Origin: Rickettsiales bacterium Ac37b
GTDB taxonomy: Bacteria; Pseudomonadota; Alphaproteobacteria; Rickettsiales; Arcanibacteraceae
Direction: 5' to 3'
DNA: 64,000 bases
Assembly: GCA_000746585.2 (NCBI GenBank)
Contig: CP009217.2
Coordinates: forward strand, 434,001-498,000
In this document: in pieces, positions 35,076-44,448 of the stretch
Position numbering within the stretch: the first letter of the stretch is position 1
Layout of the letters: every line of letters begins with the position of its first letter
Made by a program: the position numbers and the translations under genes
The notes under the pieces: model-generated
Told to the model about the DNA's origin: nothing
What the model saw: only the letters and a program-made list of their open reading frames with translations
The model's database searches: none

Positions 35076-36236
35076 TCACATACTATTCTTAGTTAGAGAA
35101 TTTATATGAGCCTTAAGTTGCTCAATATTATCTTGTTTATTAACACTATTTACTACCGACAATATATCTTTCGGATCTATTTCTAGATGTTCATTGATAG
35201 TAAGAGTTGGATTAACTGATGAAGTATTAATACCTGTTACAACACCCCTAGCATTACTAACATTTATAATTGGTTTATCAAACTCACCTACTACGCTTAC
35301 ACTATACTTACCTTCCGGTTGAATTTTTCCATCATTATCTTTTCCATCCCATATAAACTGGTGTATTCCTGCTGGGATATTACGCTCGGATTTGCTTCGA
35401 ACTACATTCCCAGCTTTATCTAATACTTTAATAAAAGCAATCTCTTCAGCCTTATTAAAATTTAAATTCACAGTTGAGCTTTGTATACCATCCCATTTAA
35501 TTTTCGAATTATTAAATTCAACCATTTTATTTAAATATGATTTTAAATCTTCGTGATGATTAGCATGCACGGCTGTAATTTTATTAAACTCTATTTCTTC
35601 TCCTTTATTTAAAACAACTATAGGATGTCCATCTTCTAATTTCACAGATTTTACTATACCTTTGATTTTACTATTACCATATATATCAATGCCAGATGCA
35701 TTTTTAGCTTTAACCCGTACATCATATACACCCAGAGCTACTTGTTTACCTTTATCATCTTTTCCATCCCAATAAAATTCATGCATACCTTGTGCCACAT
35801 CGCCTTTAAAAGTACGTATTATATTGCCAGCTTTATCAACAATTTCTACATTATTACTAACAGCCTCGCCTGTAAGATTATACACAACTTTTGTAGCTTT
35901 ATCAGGACTGACTAGAATTTCAGAGCAATCTAACTCTACCTCATGCCCAATATAAGATGTAGCTTTGTCTAACTTATTAGCCTGATTAGCTGCAACCAGT
36001 TCTTCTAACAATTTATTAGTATTAATTTGTTGTTCAACAGCACCCATACTAATTAATTGCTGACTTAATTCATTAGTTTCTAAAGGCTTAGTTGGATCTT
36101 GATTAGTTAGCTGCACTGTTAATAACTTTAAAAAAGCTTCTTTATCTTTATAAAATCTTTCACTGCTACTTTCTATTTTTGCAGAAATAGCTTGAAGACT
36201 ATTACCATAACTACTCTGAGTATCAATACTAGTCAT
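35076..36236 (-). CDS. flgD: Flagellar hook capping protein FlgD (duplicated Ig-like domain)
   Basis: Caps the growing hook and directs FlgE assembly. The conserved N-terminal part is AFLKLLTVQLTNQDPTKPLE with ELSQQLISMGAVEQQ, at about residues 34-75. After it come two copies of the FlgD Ig/FnIII-like unit: one with KAGNIIRTFKGDVAQGMHEF and WDGKDDKGKQVALGVYDV (to about 170), another with KAGNVVRSKSERNIPAGIHQF and WDGKDNDGKIQPEGKYSV (about 260-320). This explains 386 residues against the usual ~220-240. It lies between fliK (17 bases) and flgE. Confidence 0.93.
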   Translation of the reverse strand: MTSIDTQSSYGNSLQAISAKIESSSERFYKDKEAFLKLLTVQLTNQDPTKPLETNELSQQLISMGAVEQQINTNKLLEELVAANQANKLDKATSYIGHEVELDCSEILVSPDKATKVVYNLTGEAVSNNVEIVDKAGNIIRTFKGDVAQGMHEFYWDGKDDKGKQVALGVYDVRVKAKNASGIDIYGNSKIKGIVKSVKLEDGHPIVVLNKGEEIEFNKITAVHANHHEDLKSYLNKMVEFNNSKIKWDGIQSSTVNLNFNKAEEIAFIKVLDKAGNVVRSKSERNIPAGIHQFIWDGKDNDGKIQPEGKYSVSVVGEFDKPIINVSNARGVVTGINTSSVNPTLTINEHLEIDPKDILSVVNSVNKQDNIEQLKAHINSLTKNSM

Positions 36237-36253
36237 TAACTTCTCCCTCCTCC

Positions 36254-37750
36254 TTAAACTACAATATCGAGTTGCCTATTATTATGTCTATATATAGGCA
36301 ATATTTTTTGTTCTTCTGATTGTTTGTAAAAATCCGCACCATATTTAGTTTGATATTCAAAATTTTCATTAGTATTATAATTTTTGGGCATGCCAGAACC
36401 GCTATATTGCAAGCTTAAATTAATGTTAGTAGATTCTGATAATATGCCTAAATTTTGTAAATTTTGTTCTAAAACACGCATATCTTGTTTAAATAATTCA
36501 AGAGTTTGTGGTCTTTCAATAAATACATTTATAATATTATTATGTTGATTATGTTTATCGTTTAGAGATATCTTCACTTCGAGCGTACCTAGTTCTTCCG
36601 GGTATAACTGTATAGTAATTTTTTGCGTATTATCTTGTGTATCACGAGTTTGAGCTATCTTCATTTGAAGCTTATCAAACATAGCCTTTAATTCTACTTG
36701 ATCAAATTCTGTATGATTTTTATCTTCTATCTGAACAGATGGAGTAAATTTCTCTATATTTACAGAAGAACGATTATCATGAATTATTTCAGTCCCAGCT
36801 ATTTCAGTCATTTTTATTGCTTGGGATTGGAACATTTCTTTCATATCCACATTTTGTCCTATAGAATTTTCTACTGTCGTTGAAACAATTTGTTTTGCTT
36901 CATCAGGTGGAGCTATAAAATTCCAGGACAATTCTCCCATCTTATATTTACCTTGAATATTTAATTTGTCGTGATCAGAAATATTATTATATTCTTTTGG
37001 TAGTAAAAACTTATTATTTACATTTATAATGTTGCTATCCTTAACAGACACCTGTTGAGCAATTTCTATCTCATCTCGAGTAATCACTGCTTCTATGCTA
37101 GTATGGGAATTTTTTGCGAGATCGAGTTTTTCAATATCTAATTTTTGATTTTTATCTATTTTATATTCCGGATCCATTCTGTTAGGATTACTATTATATT
37201 CATTTCTTTCTACGCTAGCCTCAGATATAGAATCTGCCAAATCTTGGCTTATATTATTTTCTAAATAACTCTCTAAAATCTCGCTCGTAGAGATAGGCTT
37301 TTTACTATGCAACTTGCTACTGCTTTCATGTAACAATTGAATATCGTTTATATAAGTTTGCTCAGTTTCAGAATTTCTATTTAATGATGCAAATTTAACG
37401 TGATCAATCCCTTGGATATTTGAATTCTCCTCAAGCATCACTTCGTTTGGTAGATGATAATTTACGTATGTAGGTATTGGCATTAATAATGCATCAATAG
37501 ATAACGGTAGCAATTCTTCATCATTTTTTGTAGTTTCTAAATTAACACTTACGCTTTCGGTATTATTAATTAATTCTATGTCTTCTGCTATACCTTCGGG
37601 ATTTGCTTTAGTATCTAAGGCCCCTAACAATATGTTAAAGACTGATAAATCGTTTACTACGTTTGCGCCAGTATCTACTAGCATAGAAATAGGCTTCTGT
37701 GTAGAAAGGACTGCAGGTACGCTTACTGAATTTAAATTTATATTTTCCAT
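36254..37750 (-). CDS. fliK: Flagellar hook-length control protein FliK
   Basis: Measures hook length and switches export substrate. The C-terminal Flg_hook domain (about residues 375-465) is clear: ITIQLYPEELGTLEVKISL and ERPQTLELFKQDMRVLEQNL. The first ~370 residues are low-complexity, acidic and polar, as expected for the flexible ruler. The 498-residue length is compatible with a normal ruler. It is the first gene of the hook operon. No Shine-Dalgarno sequence precedes the ATG, and the predicted sigma-54 start site is only about two bases before it, so the mRNA may be leaderless or the start may lie further in. Confidence 0.85.
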   Translation of the reverse strand: MENINLNSVSVPAVLSTQKPISMLVDTGANVVNDLSVFNILLGALDTKANPEGIAEDIELINNTESVSVNLETTKNDEELLPLSIDALLMPIPTYVNYHLPNEVMLEENSNIQGIDHVKFASLNRNSETEQTYINDIQLLHESSSKLHSKKPISTSEILESYLENNISQDLADSISEASVERNEYNSNPNRMDPEYKIDKNQKLDIEKLDLAKNSHTSIEAVITRDEIEIAQQVSVKDSNIINVNNKFLLPKEYNNISDHDKLNIQGKYKMGELSWNFIAPPDEAKQIVSTTVENSIGQNVDMKEMFQSQAIKMTEIAGTEIIHDNRSSVNIEKFTPSVQIEDKNHTEFDQVELKAMFDKLQMKIAQTRDTQDNTQKITIQLYPEELGTLEVKISLNDKHNQHNNIINVFIERPQTLELFKQDMRVLEQNLQNLGILSESTNINLSLQYSGSGMPKNYNTNENFEYQTKYGADFYKQSEEQKILPIYRHNNRQLDIVV

Positions 37751-37762
37751 ACTAATCTAATA

Positions 37763-37779
37763 AGCAAAATATATGCCAA
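37763..37779 (-). promoter_or_regulatory. Sigma-54 promoter before fliK-flgD-flgE
   Basis: Read on the minus strand the site is TTGGCATATATTTTGCT: GG (-24) and GC (-12) separated by exactly ten bases, with TTGGCA and TTTGC matching the sigma-54 consensus. rpoN itself is encoded at the right edge of the window, and sigma-54 control of hook genes is known in flagellated bacteria. Confidence 0.7.
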
Positions 37780-37830
37780 CTTCTTTCAATTTAAGATAAA
37801 CTTTTTAAGAATTGTACTTAACAATAGAAA

Positions 37831-38041
37831 TATAGTAAATTAAGTTGTATTTGGGACGAGGGCAGATAAAGCAAAGCCTACAAATAGTAGGAGAGCTTTG
37901 AGCTCTAGCAAAGGCAATTTAAAATAATACGAGGCGTGAGGGACAGAAAGCGTAGAAATACTATTGTAGGCAACGAACAACAAAGTAATATTTAAATTGC
38001 ACAGCTATAACCGAGTTCCGGATTCAAATTAATTTACTATA
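37831..38041. repeat. TIR-family element with perfect 13-bp ends
   Basis: The best-preserved copy: TATAGTAAATTAA at 37831-37843 and its exact inverse TTAATTTACTATA at 38029-38041, about 211 bases in all. Inside is a second, nested inverted repeat (GGCAATTTAAA with TTTAAATTGC) and a small hairpin (CCTACAAATAGTAGG). There is no ORF. The ends could contain a duplicated TA target. It lies between fliK and the SDF transporter gene. Confidence 0.85.
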
Positions 38042-38172
38042 ATAGGCAATATCATTCTAGGCTATGTGCATAGATCCTAATACTTTTTTAAGAAATAAAA
38101 CTATATTCAGAATTTGGTAAAAATCTATAACTAGGAAATTTATTCCTAGAATATAAAATTCCTTAATATATA

Positions 38173-39363
38173 TTAAGATTCCAAAACTTCTTTATACTCT
38201 AATTTATTATAGAATAATTTTTTGTATAGAGGATAAAGATATATAGCAAAAATATTATTGCCTACTACATTGGAAGAAGAAGTAATACAATCTATTATTA
38301 TATACATACTGGTAATTAGGCTACACATTTCTGCTGTAAATCCTAAAGTTTTTTCTAAAACAGGTAACATAATAAAAATGGTTCCTCCAGGAATGCCTGC
38401 TCCTGAAAATTTGGTTAATGTAAAATAACAGGCAAATATTAATATTTGCTGTAGTGATACCTCTATACCATAAAAATTCATTAATAATATAGACATAATA
38501 GGAATACATATAGTATCACCAACCATATGAATATTCATTGTTGTAGGACAAACAAAATTTGCATAATTCTTATCTCCTACATTTTTTTCTACTGTGGATA
38601 AGGTAAAAGGCAATGCCGAAGAACTAGACATAGTAGAAAATGATGATATCATAGGAGGAATAAGGCTTTTCATCAACATACGAATTTTATAAATATTACA
38701 ATTAGATATTAATATAATATGAAATAATATATACAATATAACAAAGCCTACCATTTTTAGCATTATATCTAAGTTATTTTCTAATAAATCACTAAAAAGT
38801 TTTTCATCAATAATTTTGACCATATATCCAAATATAAATAACGGTATACATGGCACAAATATTTTTGAAAGAAATAGCATACATAACTTGTTTACAAAAT
38901 TTATAGAGCTTTTAAGGCGAGGTAAATGAATTACATTTAAAATAAATCCTAATAAAAATCCTATAATTAGTTGTGAATTACCTGAAATTAAAACAGGTAA
39001 CTTTAAAGTCCAGAAGGGAGTTAACTCTGAATGAATAGGGTTGATATTATAGCTAGTTTGCTCAGTAATAATTAAATTGCCGATACTAAATCCCAATATC
39101 ACATGTAAAAAATTAGAAATACAAACCCCAAGTAGTAATAGTATTACAAAATACTTAGCTCCTTTGGGTATATTACTTAAAGCAGATGAAATTGAGGTTA
39201 TAATCAAAAATGGCAATATAAAAATTAATAATGTTCTAAGTGATATACTTAATGTAAGAAAGAGTTGTTTTGTTTGATGATTAAAATGTGAAGTACATAA
39301 TACGGCAATAATAATCGCACAACAGACATGGAAAATCGTATTTTTTAAAATTTTTATGAACAC
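38173..39363 (-). CDS. Dicarboxylate/amino acid:cation symporter (SDF family)
   Basis: A secondary transporter for glutamate, aspartate or C4-dicarboxylates in the inner membrane. The 396 residues give about eight hydrophobic segments plus the two re-entrant loops. The family signatures are the Ser-rich hairpin (TMSSSSALPFTLSTV) and PTTMNIHMVGDTICIPI in transmembrane segment 7, with SGAGIPGGTIFIMLPVL as the second hairpin and DCITSSSNVVGN as the substrate-binding helix. Substrate cannot be fixed by eye. For an intracellular bacterium, uptake of host amino acids is the likely use. Confidence 0.9.
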   Translation of the reverse strand: MFIKILKNTIFHVCCAIIIAVLCTSHFNHQTKQLFLTLSISLRTLLIFILPFLIITSISSALSNIPKGAKYFVILLLLGVCISNFLHVILGFSIGNLIITEQTSYNINPIHSELTPFWTLKLPVLISGNSQLIIGFLLGFILNVIHLPRLKSSINFVNKLCMLFLSKIFVPCIPLFIFGYMVKIIDEKLFSDLLENNLDIMLKMVGFVILYILFHIILISNCNIYKIRMLMKSLIPPMISSFSTMSSSSALPFTLSTVEKNVGDKNYANFVCPTTMNIHMVGDTICIPIMSILLMNFYGIEVSLQQILIFACYFTLTKFSGAGIPGGTIFIMLPVLEKTLGFTAEMCSLITSMYIIIDCITSSSNVVGNNIFAIYLYPLYKKLFYNKLEYKEVLES

Positions 39364-40067
39364 CTACCTACTACATAAACGGTTAGACATATAAATACTT
39401 TATATAAAAAATTATGCGAAATGTACAGGAAAATAACAGTCAATAATAATATTTTTATTTAATAAAATAATAATGCATTAATCAACATATTATTATTTTA
39501 ATGCTTTACTTGATAATATATGAGGAGATAATATCTCTTTCACTTCTCTCATAAGCAGAAGATTTTGAAAAACCTATGTTTTTTCCATCTCAGTAGCATC
39601 TAATAATTAAATTTCTTATATTTTTATTATTTTTTAATTAAAAAATAAAAATTTTTGAAAAAATTAAAAAAAGGTACTTCCATAGATCAAAAATTATATA
39701 TACCATGATGAGTATCAGTAATCGTTTAAAGAATAGGTCAGTACTTAAGGAGTAATTTCCTTAAGGAGAATTTACGAAGGATGATGATTAAAAAATTAAT
39801 ATTAACTGTAGCCAAAAATGCAGTTATAATTTTTTAGCGTGAGTCCTGAGTTTATAGGGTCCTAAAAATCTTTAAATGTAATAAGCTGACAAAAATATTT
39901 AGACGATTATTGATACTTTAAGTTTAAATATAAAAGATAAGAAAAAAAATAAAATAAAATAGAAGAACGGATTTAATATTATGAGATAAAATATATTATT
40001 TGTTGCGAGTAAAATATCAAATTATTAATATATATAGTCAATGGTGTTGAATAAAAAAAGCTTATAT
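39364..40067. other. Gene-poor AT-rich region with hairpins
   Basis: No convincing ORF, tRNA or known RNA family is seen in about 700 bases. Some structure is visible around 39750-39840: CTTAAGGAGTAATTTCCTTAAG can form a hairpin (39749-39770), followed by AACTG...CAGTT (39808-39825) and a run of six T, like an intrinsic terminator. A small RNA or a decayed gene is possible. Confidence 0.4.
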
Positions 40068-40229
40068 GTCATTACCACGAAAGTGGTAATCTAGTAATGT
40101 TCCAGACTCATGAGATACCTGCTTTTGCGGGTATAACCTAATTGTTCACTATTTCACTTTTTTGTCTGAGAGTAGGACAGATAGAGCGGAGAGCTAACAG
40201 CTTCCGCAAGTTCAAATCAATTTACTATA
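40068..40229. repeat. Two-hairpin palindromic repeat joined to a TIR-element end
   Basis: Bases 40068-40137 (GTCATTACCACGAAAGTGGTAA, here split: first hairpin ATTACCAC-GAAA-GTGGTAAT; then GATACCTGCTTTTGCGGGTAT) resemble the unit at 7300-7372 in layout and words. Bases 40177-40229 match the TIR family (GACAGATAGAGC, TCCGCAAGTTCAAATCAA) and end in ATTTACTATA. It lies downstream of hemC, with no gene. Confidence 0.65.
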
Positions 40230-40290
40230 ATAAAGATTTTGTTAATAGTTCCCTATACCACACATTCCAACTTGATTCTCTATAAGGTGA

Positions 40291-41208
40291 TTAGAATAAT
40301 TTTGCTCCCTTAGTTTGCTGAAGAAGTTTTTCTGCTACATTTATACCGAGTAGTAACATATCATCTTTAGTAGCTTCTTCAGATATTTTATATAATTTTT
40401 GTCCATCGGTAGATGCTACCATACCTTGAAATACTAAATTTCCTTGTTTATTGAATTCTGCAAGGCCTGCAATAGGCGTACTACAATCTCCTCCTAGCTT
40501 CTCTAAAAATGTACGCTCAACTTTCATACATAATTCAGTTTCATAGTGATTAATTTTATATATTAATTCATTAATCTTGCTATTAGTAATTTTTGATTCT
40601 ACACAAATTATACCTTGAGCTACAGCAGGCAGCATAATTTCTGAGGGTATAATGTGATAAATATTTGGATCAATATTCAACCTTTTTAATCCTGCAAGCG
40701 CTAGGATTGTAGCATCTACCATTTTTTGATTTAATTTCTCAATACGAGTTTGTACATTACCACGAAAATTTATTATATTAAAATCTTTTCTAAAATTTAG
40801 TAATAGAGCTTTACGCCTAGATGAAGCAGTACCTATTGTAGCTTTATTTGGTAATTCATGCAATGAACCTTTACTATTTACAAGTAATACATCTCTTGGA
40901 TCTTCTCGCTTTAATACAGCGCAAATACCTAGCCCTTTAGGTAATATTACAGGCATATCCTTACACGAATGTACAGCTATATCTATATCACCTTTTAACA
41001 ACGCATCTTCAATTTCTTTAGTAAATAACCACTTGCCACCAGCATCAGATAACTTAATATCCAGCCTTTTATCTCCAGTTGTTGTAATAGGTACCAACTC
41101 GATATCAAGCTCCCTGTTACTCCAAGCAGTAAGCAATGAATTCTTAACCATTTCTGCTTGTATTAAAGCAAGCTTGCTACTTCTCGTACCTATACGTATC
41201 TTTTGCAT
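40291..41208 (-). CDS. hemC: Porphobilinogen deaminase (hydroxymethylbilane synthase)
   Basis: Polymerises four porphobilinogens in haem synthesis. Its 305 residues contain RIGTRSSKLALIQA at the start, HSCKDMPV with the catalytic Asp, GTASSRRKALLL, NFRGNVQTRIEKL, and LEKLGGDCSTPIAGLAEF with the dipyrromethane-bearing Cys near residue 239. It is the third gene of the nrdA-nrdB-hemC run, 25 bases after nrdB. Haem synthesis genes are commonly kept in Rickettsiales. Confidence 0.97.
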   Translation of the reverse strand: MQKIRIGTRSSKLALIQAEMVKNSLLTAWSNRELDIELVPITTTGDKRLDIKLSDAGGKWLFTKEIEDALLKGDIDIAVHSCKDMPVILPKGLGICAVLKREDPRDVLLVNSKGSLHELPNKATIGTASSRRKALLLNFRKDFNIINFRGNVQTRIEKLNQKMVDATILALAGLKRLNIDPNIYHIIPSEIMLPAVAQGIICVESKITNSKINELIYKINHYETELCMKVERTFLEKLGGDCSTPIAGLAEFNKQGNLVFQGMVASTDGQKLYKISEEATKDDMLLLGINVAEKLLQQTKGAKLF

Positions 41209-41233
41209 ATATATTATCTTATACGAATAATTT

Positions 41234-42217
41234 TTAAGATACCGTCTCTATAGCAAATGAAGAAAATGCCTCTTCCCACGTGCCTACGGTAGCAGCTTTA
41301 GTATACTCAGTCACTCTATTTTCAAAAAAGTTAGCATGTTCTACACCATTTAATATTTCATCCATCCAAGGTAGAGGATTATTATCTACCAAATATATTT
41401 CTCTAAGACCTAGCTGTAAAAGACGTCTATCTGCAATATAACGTATGTATTGTTTTACTTCACGTGCAGTTAATCCTTGTACATCGCCAACTTCAAATGC
41501 TAACTCTATAAATGCATCTTCAAAATGTACAATAGTTGCACAAGATTCATATAAATTACTTCTTAGCTCTTCATTCCATACTTCAGGATTTTCTTGTACA
41601 AAAGTTTTAAATAATCTAATGATGGAATTGGTATGTAAAGTCTCGTCCCTCGCAGACCAGGTTACTATTTGTCCCATGCCTTTCATTTTATTAAAACGTT
41701 GAAAATTTAATAAAATAGCAAAAGAAGCAAAAAGCTGTAGACCTTCAGTAAACCCTCCAAATACCGCCAAAGTTGTAGCTATATCTTGCTTAGTTTCAAC
41801 ACCAAATTTTTGCATATAATCGTATTTATCTTTCATTTCCTTGTATTTCAAAAAAGCCTGGTATTCAGTCTCTGGCATACCAATCGTATCAAGCAAATGC
41901 GAATAGGCAGCTATATGTATAGTTTCCATATTTGAAAATGCTGCTAACATCATCTGTATTTCGGTAGGTTGAAATACTCTAGAATAATGTCTCATATAGC
42001 AATTATTTACTTCTATATCTGCCTGAGTAAAAAATCTAAATATTTGCGTAAGTAAATGCTTTTCACCAGGTGTTAAATTTTTCTTCCAATCTTTTACATC
42101 ATCAGCAAGCGGTACTTCTTCTGGTAGCCAATGAATCTTTTGTTGTGTTTGCCATGCATTATAAGCCCAAGGATAAGAAAATGGCTTATATATTGGTTTA
42201 GCATCTAATAACGACAT
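41234..42217 (-). CDS. nrdB: Ribonucleotide reductase class I, small (beta) subunit
   Basis: Holds the di-iron centre that makes the radical for deoxynucleotide synthesis. The 327 residues show the ferritin-like fold: iron ligands in FTQADIEVNN and NMETIHIAAYSHLLD (Glu, His, and a Tyr four residues after the His, in the place of the radical Tyr), and later GFTEGLQLFAS and ARDETLHTN. The gene follows nrdA by 82 bases on the same strand. Confidence 0.96.
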   Translation of the reverse strand: MSLLDAKPIYKPFSYPWAYNAWQTQQKIHWLPEEVPLADDVKDWKKNLTPGEKHLLTQIFRFFTQADIEVNNCYMRHYSRVFQPTEIQMMLAAFSNMETIHIAAYSHLLDTIGMPETEYQAFLKYKEMKDKYDYMQKFGVETKQDIATTLAVFGGFTEGLQLFASFAILLNFQRFNKMKGMGQIVTWSARDETLHTNSIIRLFKTFVQENPEVWNEELRSNLYESCATIVHFEDAFIELAFEVGDVQGLTAREVKQYIRYIADRRLLQLGLREIYLVDNNPLPWMDEILNGVEHANFFENRVTEYTKAATVGTWEEAFSSFAIETVS

Positions 42218-42299
42218 GTGCTCCTCATTATAATCTCTGTTACTATATAAATAAAAATCTTTATTACTCCAAAAATCTATAATCTATCTGTTTTATAAA

Positions 42300-44138
42300 T
42301 CATTGACATGCTAAACACTCATCACCACCTAAAATAGAAGGAATATTAGTGTTATTTTCTTGATAGTCAGTTTTTTTAAACCATTTTTCAATTTCTACTT
42401 TCACCACATTATGTGATACCTTGTCAGCTCTTTGTATAGAAGTAGAACGACAATAATACAAGCTTTTAATGCCTTTTTTCCATGCTTGATAATGTGCTTG
42501 ATGTAAGGTTTTTTTATGCACATTAGCTGGAAAAAATAAATTTACAGATTGAGCCTGACATATATATTTAGTACGGTCAGCTGTTAAATCTATAAGCCAC
42601 ATTTGATCTATTTCAGGCGCAGTTTTAAATACATCCTTTTCTAGAGGAGATAAAAAATCTAAATGTTGTACAGACCCTTCATTAGTCACTATGGAACTCC
42701 ACACTTGCTCATTGTTCATACCTTTTTCGTCCAGTAATTTAGCTAAATGCTTATTACGAACAGCAAAAGATCCACTTAAAGTTTTTTGTACAAAACTATT
42801 AGCTGCATATGGCTCTATACCAGGAGAAGTATTACCTGTAATAATAGAAATAGAAGCTGTTGGTGCTATAGATAACTTATTACTAAATCTTTCCATGACG
42901 CCAACCTCCGCAGCATCTGGACATGCCCCTCTCTCTTCAGCCAATTCTTTTGAAACCTTATCTGCCTCAATCCTGATATGTTCAAAGATCTTTTTATTCC
43001 AAACTTTTGCCATTACTGATTCTATTGGTATAGTACGAGCTTGCAAAAACGAATGAAATCCCATTACACCTAGTCCAATACTACGTTCACGCATTGCAGC
43101 ATATTTAGCTTTTGCCATTGACGAAGGAGCATTATCTATAAAATCTTGTAGAACATTATCTAGAAAACGCATAACATCAGGTATAAACATTTCCTCTTTT
43201 TGCCAATCTTCAAAATATTCAAGATTTAACGATGATAAACAACATATAGCAGTTCTCATGTTACCAAGATGGTCCATACCTGTAGGTAGAGTAATTTCAC
43301 TACATAAATTTGATGTTTTAACTTTTAATCCTAATTTTTTATGATGTTCTGGAATAGCCTTATTTACATTATCTATAAATAATAAATAAGGCTCTCCTGT
43401 TTCCATTCTAGTTGTTAAAAGTTTAATCCATAAATCACGTGCTGGCACTGTACTAACGACAGATTCATCCTTAGGACTCCTTAATTCCCAATGTATATCT
43501 TTCTCAACAGCTTGCATAAATTTATCAGTAATAACAATACCATGATGTATATTTAAGGCTTTACGATTAGGATCACCACCTGTTGGCTTCCTTAAATCTA
43601 TAAATTCTTCTATCTCAGGATGATCTATAGGTATATATACAGCTGCACTACCTCTTCTTAAATCACCTTGCGATATTGCTAAAGTTAAAGAATCTAATAC
43701 CTTTAAAAATGGTATAACACCTGAAGTTTTTCCATTTCCTCTAACACGCTCACCTATAGAGCGTAATTTACCCCAATAACTTCCTATACCGCCCCCCCTA
43801 GCTGCTAGCCATACATTTTCATTCCATAAATCTACTATACTCTCTAAACTATCTTCAGTCTCATTCACATAACAAGATATAGGTAAGCCTCTCTTAGTAC
43901 CACCATTACTTAAAATAGGAGTAGCTGGCATAAACCAAAAATTACTTATATAATCATATAAACGATTGGCATGATCTTTATTATCTGCATAATGGCTGGC
44001 AACTCTTGAAAATAAATCTTGGTAACTTTCTTTATCTATCAAATATCTATCTTTCAATAAAGCCTTACCAAAATCAGTAATATTATTGTCTCTATTTTGA
44101 TTGATTTTGATTTTATATTTTGTTGCCATTTTCCCCAT
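42300..44138 (-). CDS. nrdA: Ribonucleotide reductase class I, large (alpha) subunit (short form)
   Basis: Reduces ribonucleotides to deoxyribonucleotides. At 612 residues it is shorter than E. coli NrdA (761) and starts directly before the catalytic barrel, with no room for the N-terminal ATP-cone; allosteric activity control by dATP is thus expected to be missing. Such short forms are typical of Rickettsiales. Motifs are NGGTKRGLPISCYVNE (first active-site Cys), ARGGGIGSYWG, SNLCSEITLP (radical Cys), and the C-terminal redox pair in DECLACQ. A second Met at residue 4 is an alternative start. Confidence 0.95.
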   Translation of the reverse strand: MGKMATKYKIKINQNRDNNITDFGKALLKDRYLIDKESYQDLFSRVASHYADNKDHANRLYDYISNFWFMPATPILSNGGTKRGLPISCYVNETEDSLESIVDLWNENVWLAARGGGIGSYWGKLRSIGERVRGNGKTSGVIPFLKVLDSLTLAISQGDLRRGSAAVYIPIDHPEIEEFIDLRKPTGGDPNRKALNIHHGIVITDKFMQAVEKDIHWELRSPKDESVVSTVPARDLWIKLLTTRMETGEPYLLFIDNVNKAIPEHHKKLGLKVKTSNLCSEITLPTGMDHLGNMRTAICCLSSLNLEYFEDWQKEEMFIPDVMRFLDNVLQDFIDNAPSSMAKAKYAAMRERSIGLGVMGFHSFLQARTIPIESVMAKVWNKKIFEHIRIEADKVSKELAEERGACPDAAEVGVMERFSNKLSIAPTASISIITGNTSPGIEPYAANSFVQKTLSGSFAVRNKHLAKLLDEKGMNNEQVWSSIVTNEGSVQHLDFLSPLEKDVFKTAPEIDQMWLIDLTADRTKYICQAQSVNLFFPANVHKKTLHQAHYQAWKKGIKSLYYCRSTSIQRADKVSHNVVKVEIEKWFKKTDYQENNTNIPSILGGDECLACQ

Positions 44139-44448
44139 CCAATACTTACGTTCTAATTATCTTTTTTAAAAAAGGCCTTCTAGGTTCTGTACACCATCCT
44201 AGCATAATTGCCTATTTATTTAATATTTACCTACTATATGTAATTATAGAATATTTTGGTTACGTGTCTAGAAAATAATATATATTGTAGAAAAAAATAA
44301 AATACCACTACATTTAGTATAGCGACCCTGAATTTAGCTTGACATTCCAAAGATACGATCTACCTACAAAATAGCGTACATATCAAATATCATAGTAAAA
44401 TATTTGAGATTAATATACCGATTGAATGATTTTATGCAACACATTACC
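44139..44448. other. Intergenic region, nrdA promoter side
   Basis: In 310 bases between the start of nrdA and the end of the Cys-rich gene I see no ORF and no clear NrdR box. A run of T next to a run of A (44161-44176) could be a weak hairpin. Nothing else is recognised. Confidence 0.35.

Noticed and set aside
37831-38041. Insertion sequence with its own transposase
   Set aside because: No ORF of useful length lies inside any copy, so at most it is non-autonomous.
44330-44375. TTGACA-like promoter box in the gap before nrdA
   Set aside because: TTGACA is present near 44339, but no -10 box follows at the right distance, and on that strand no gene starts nearby.
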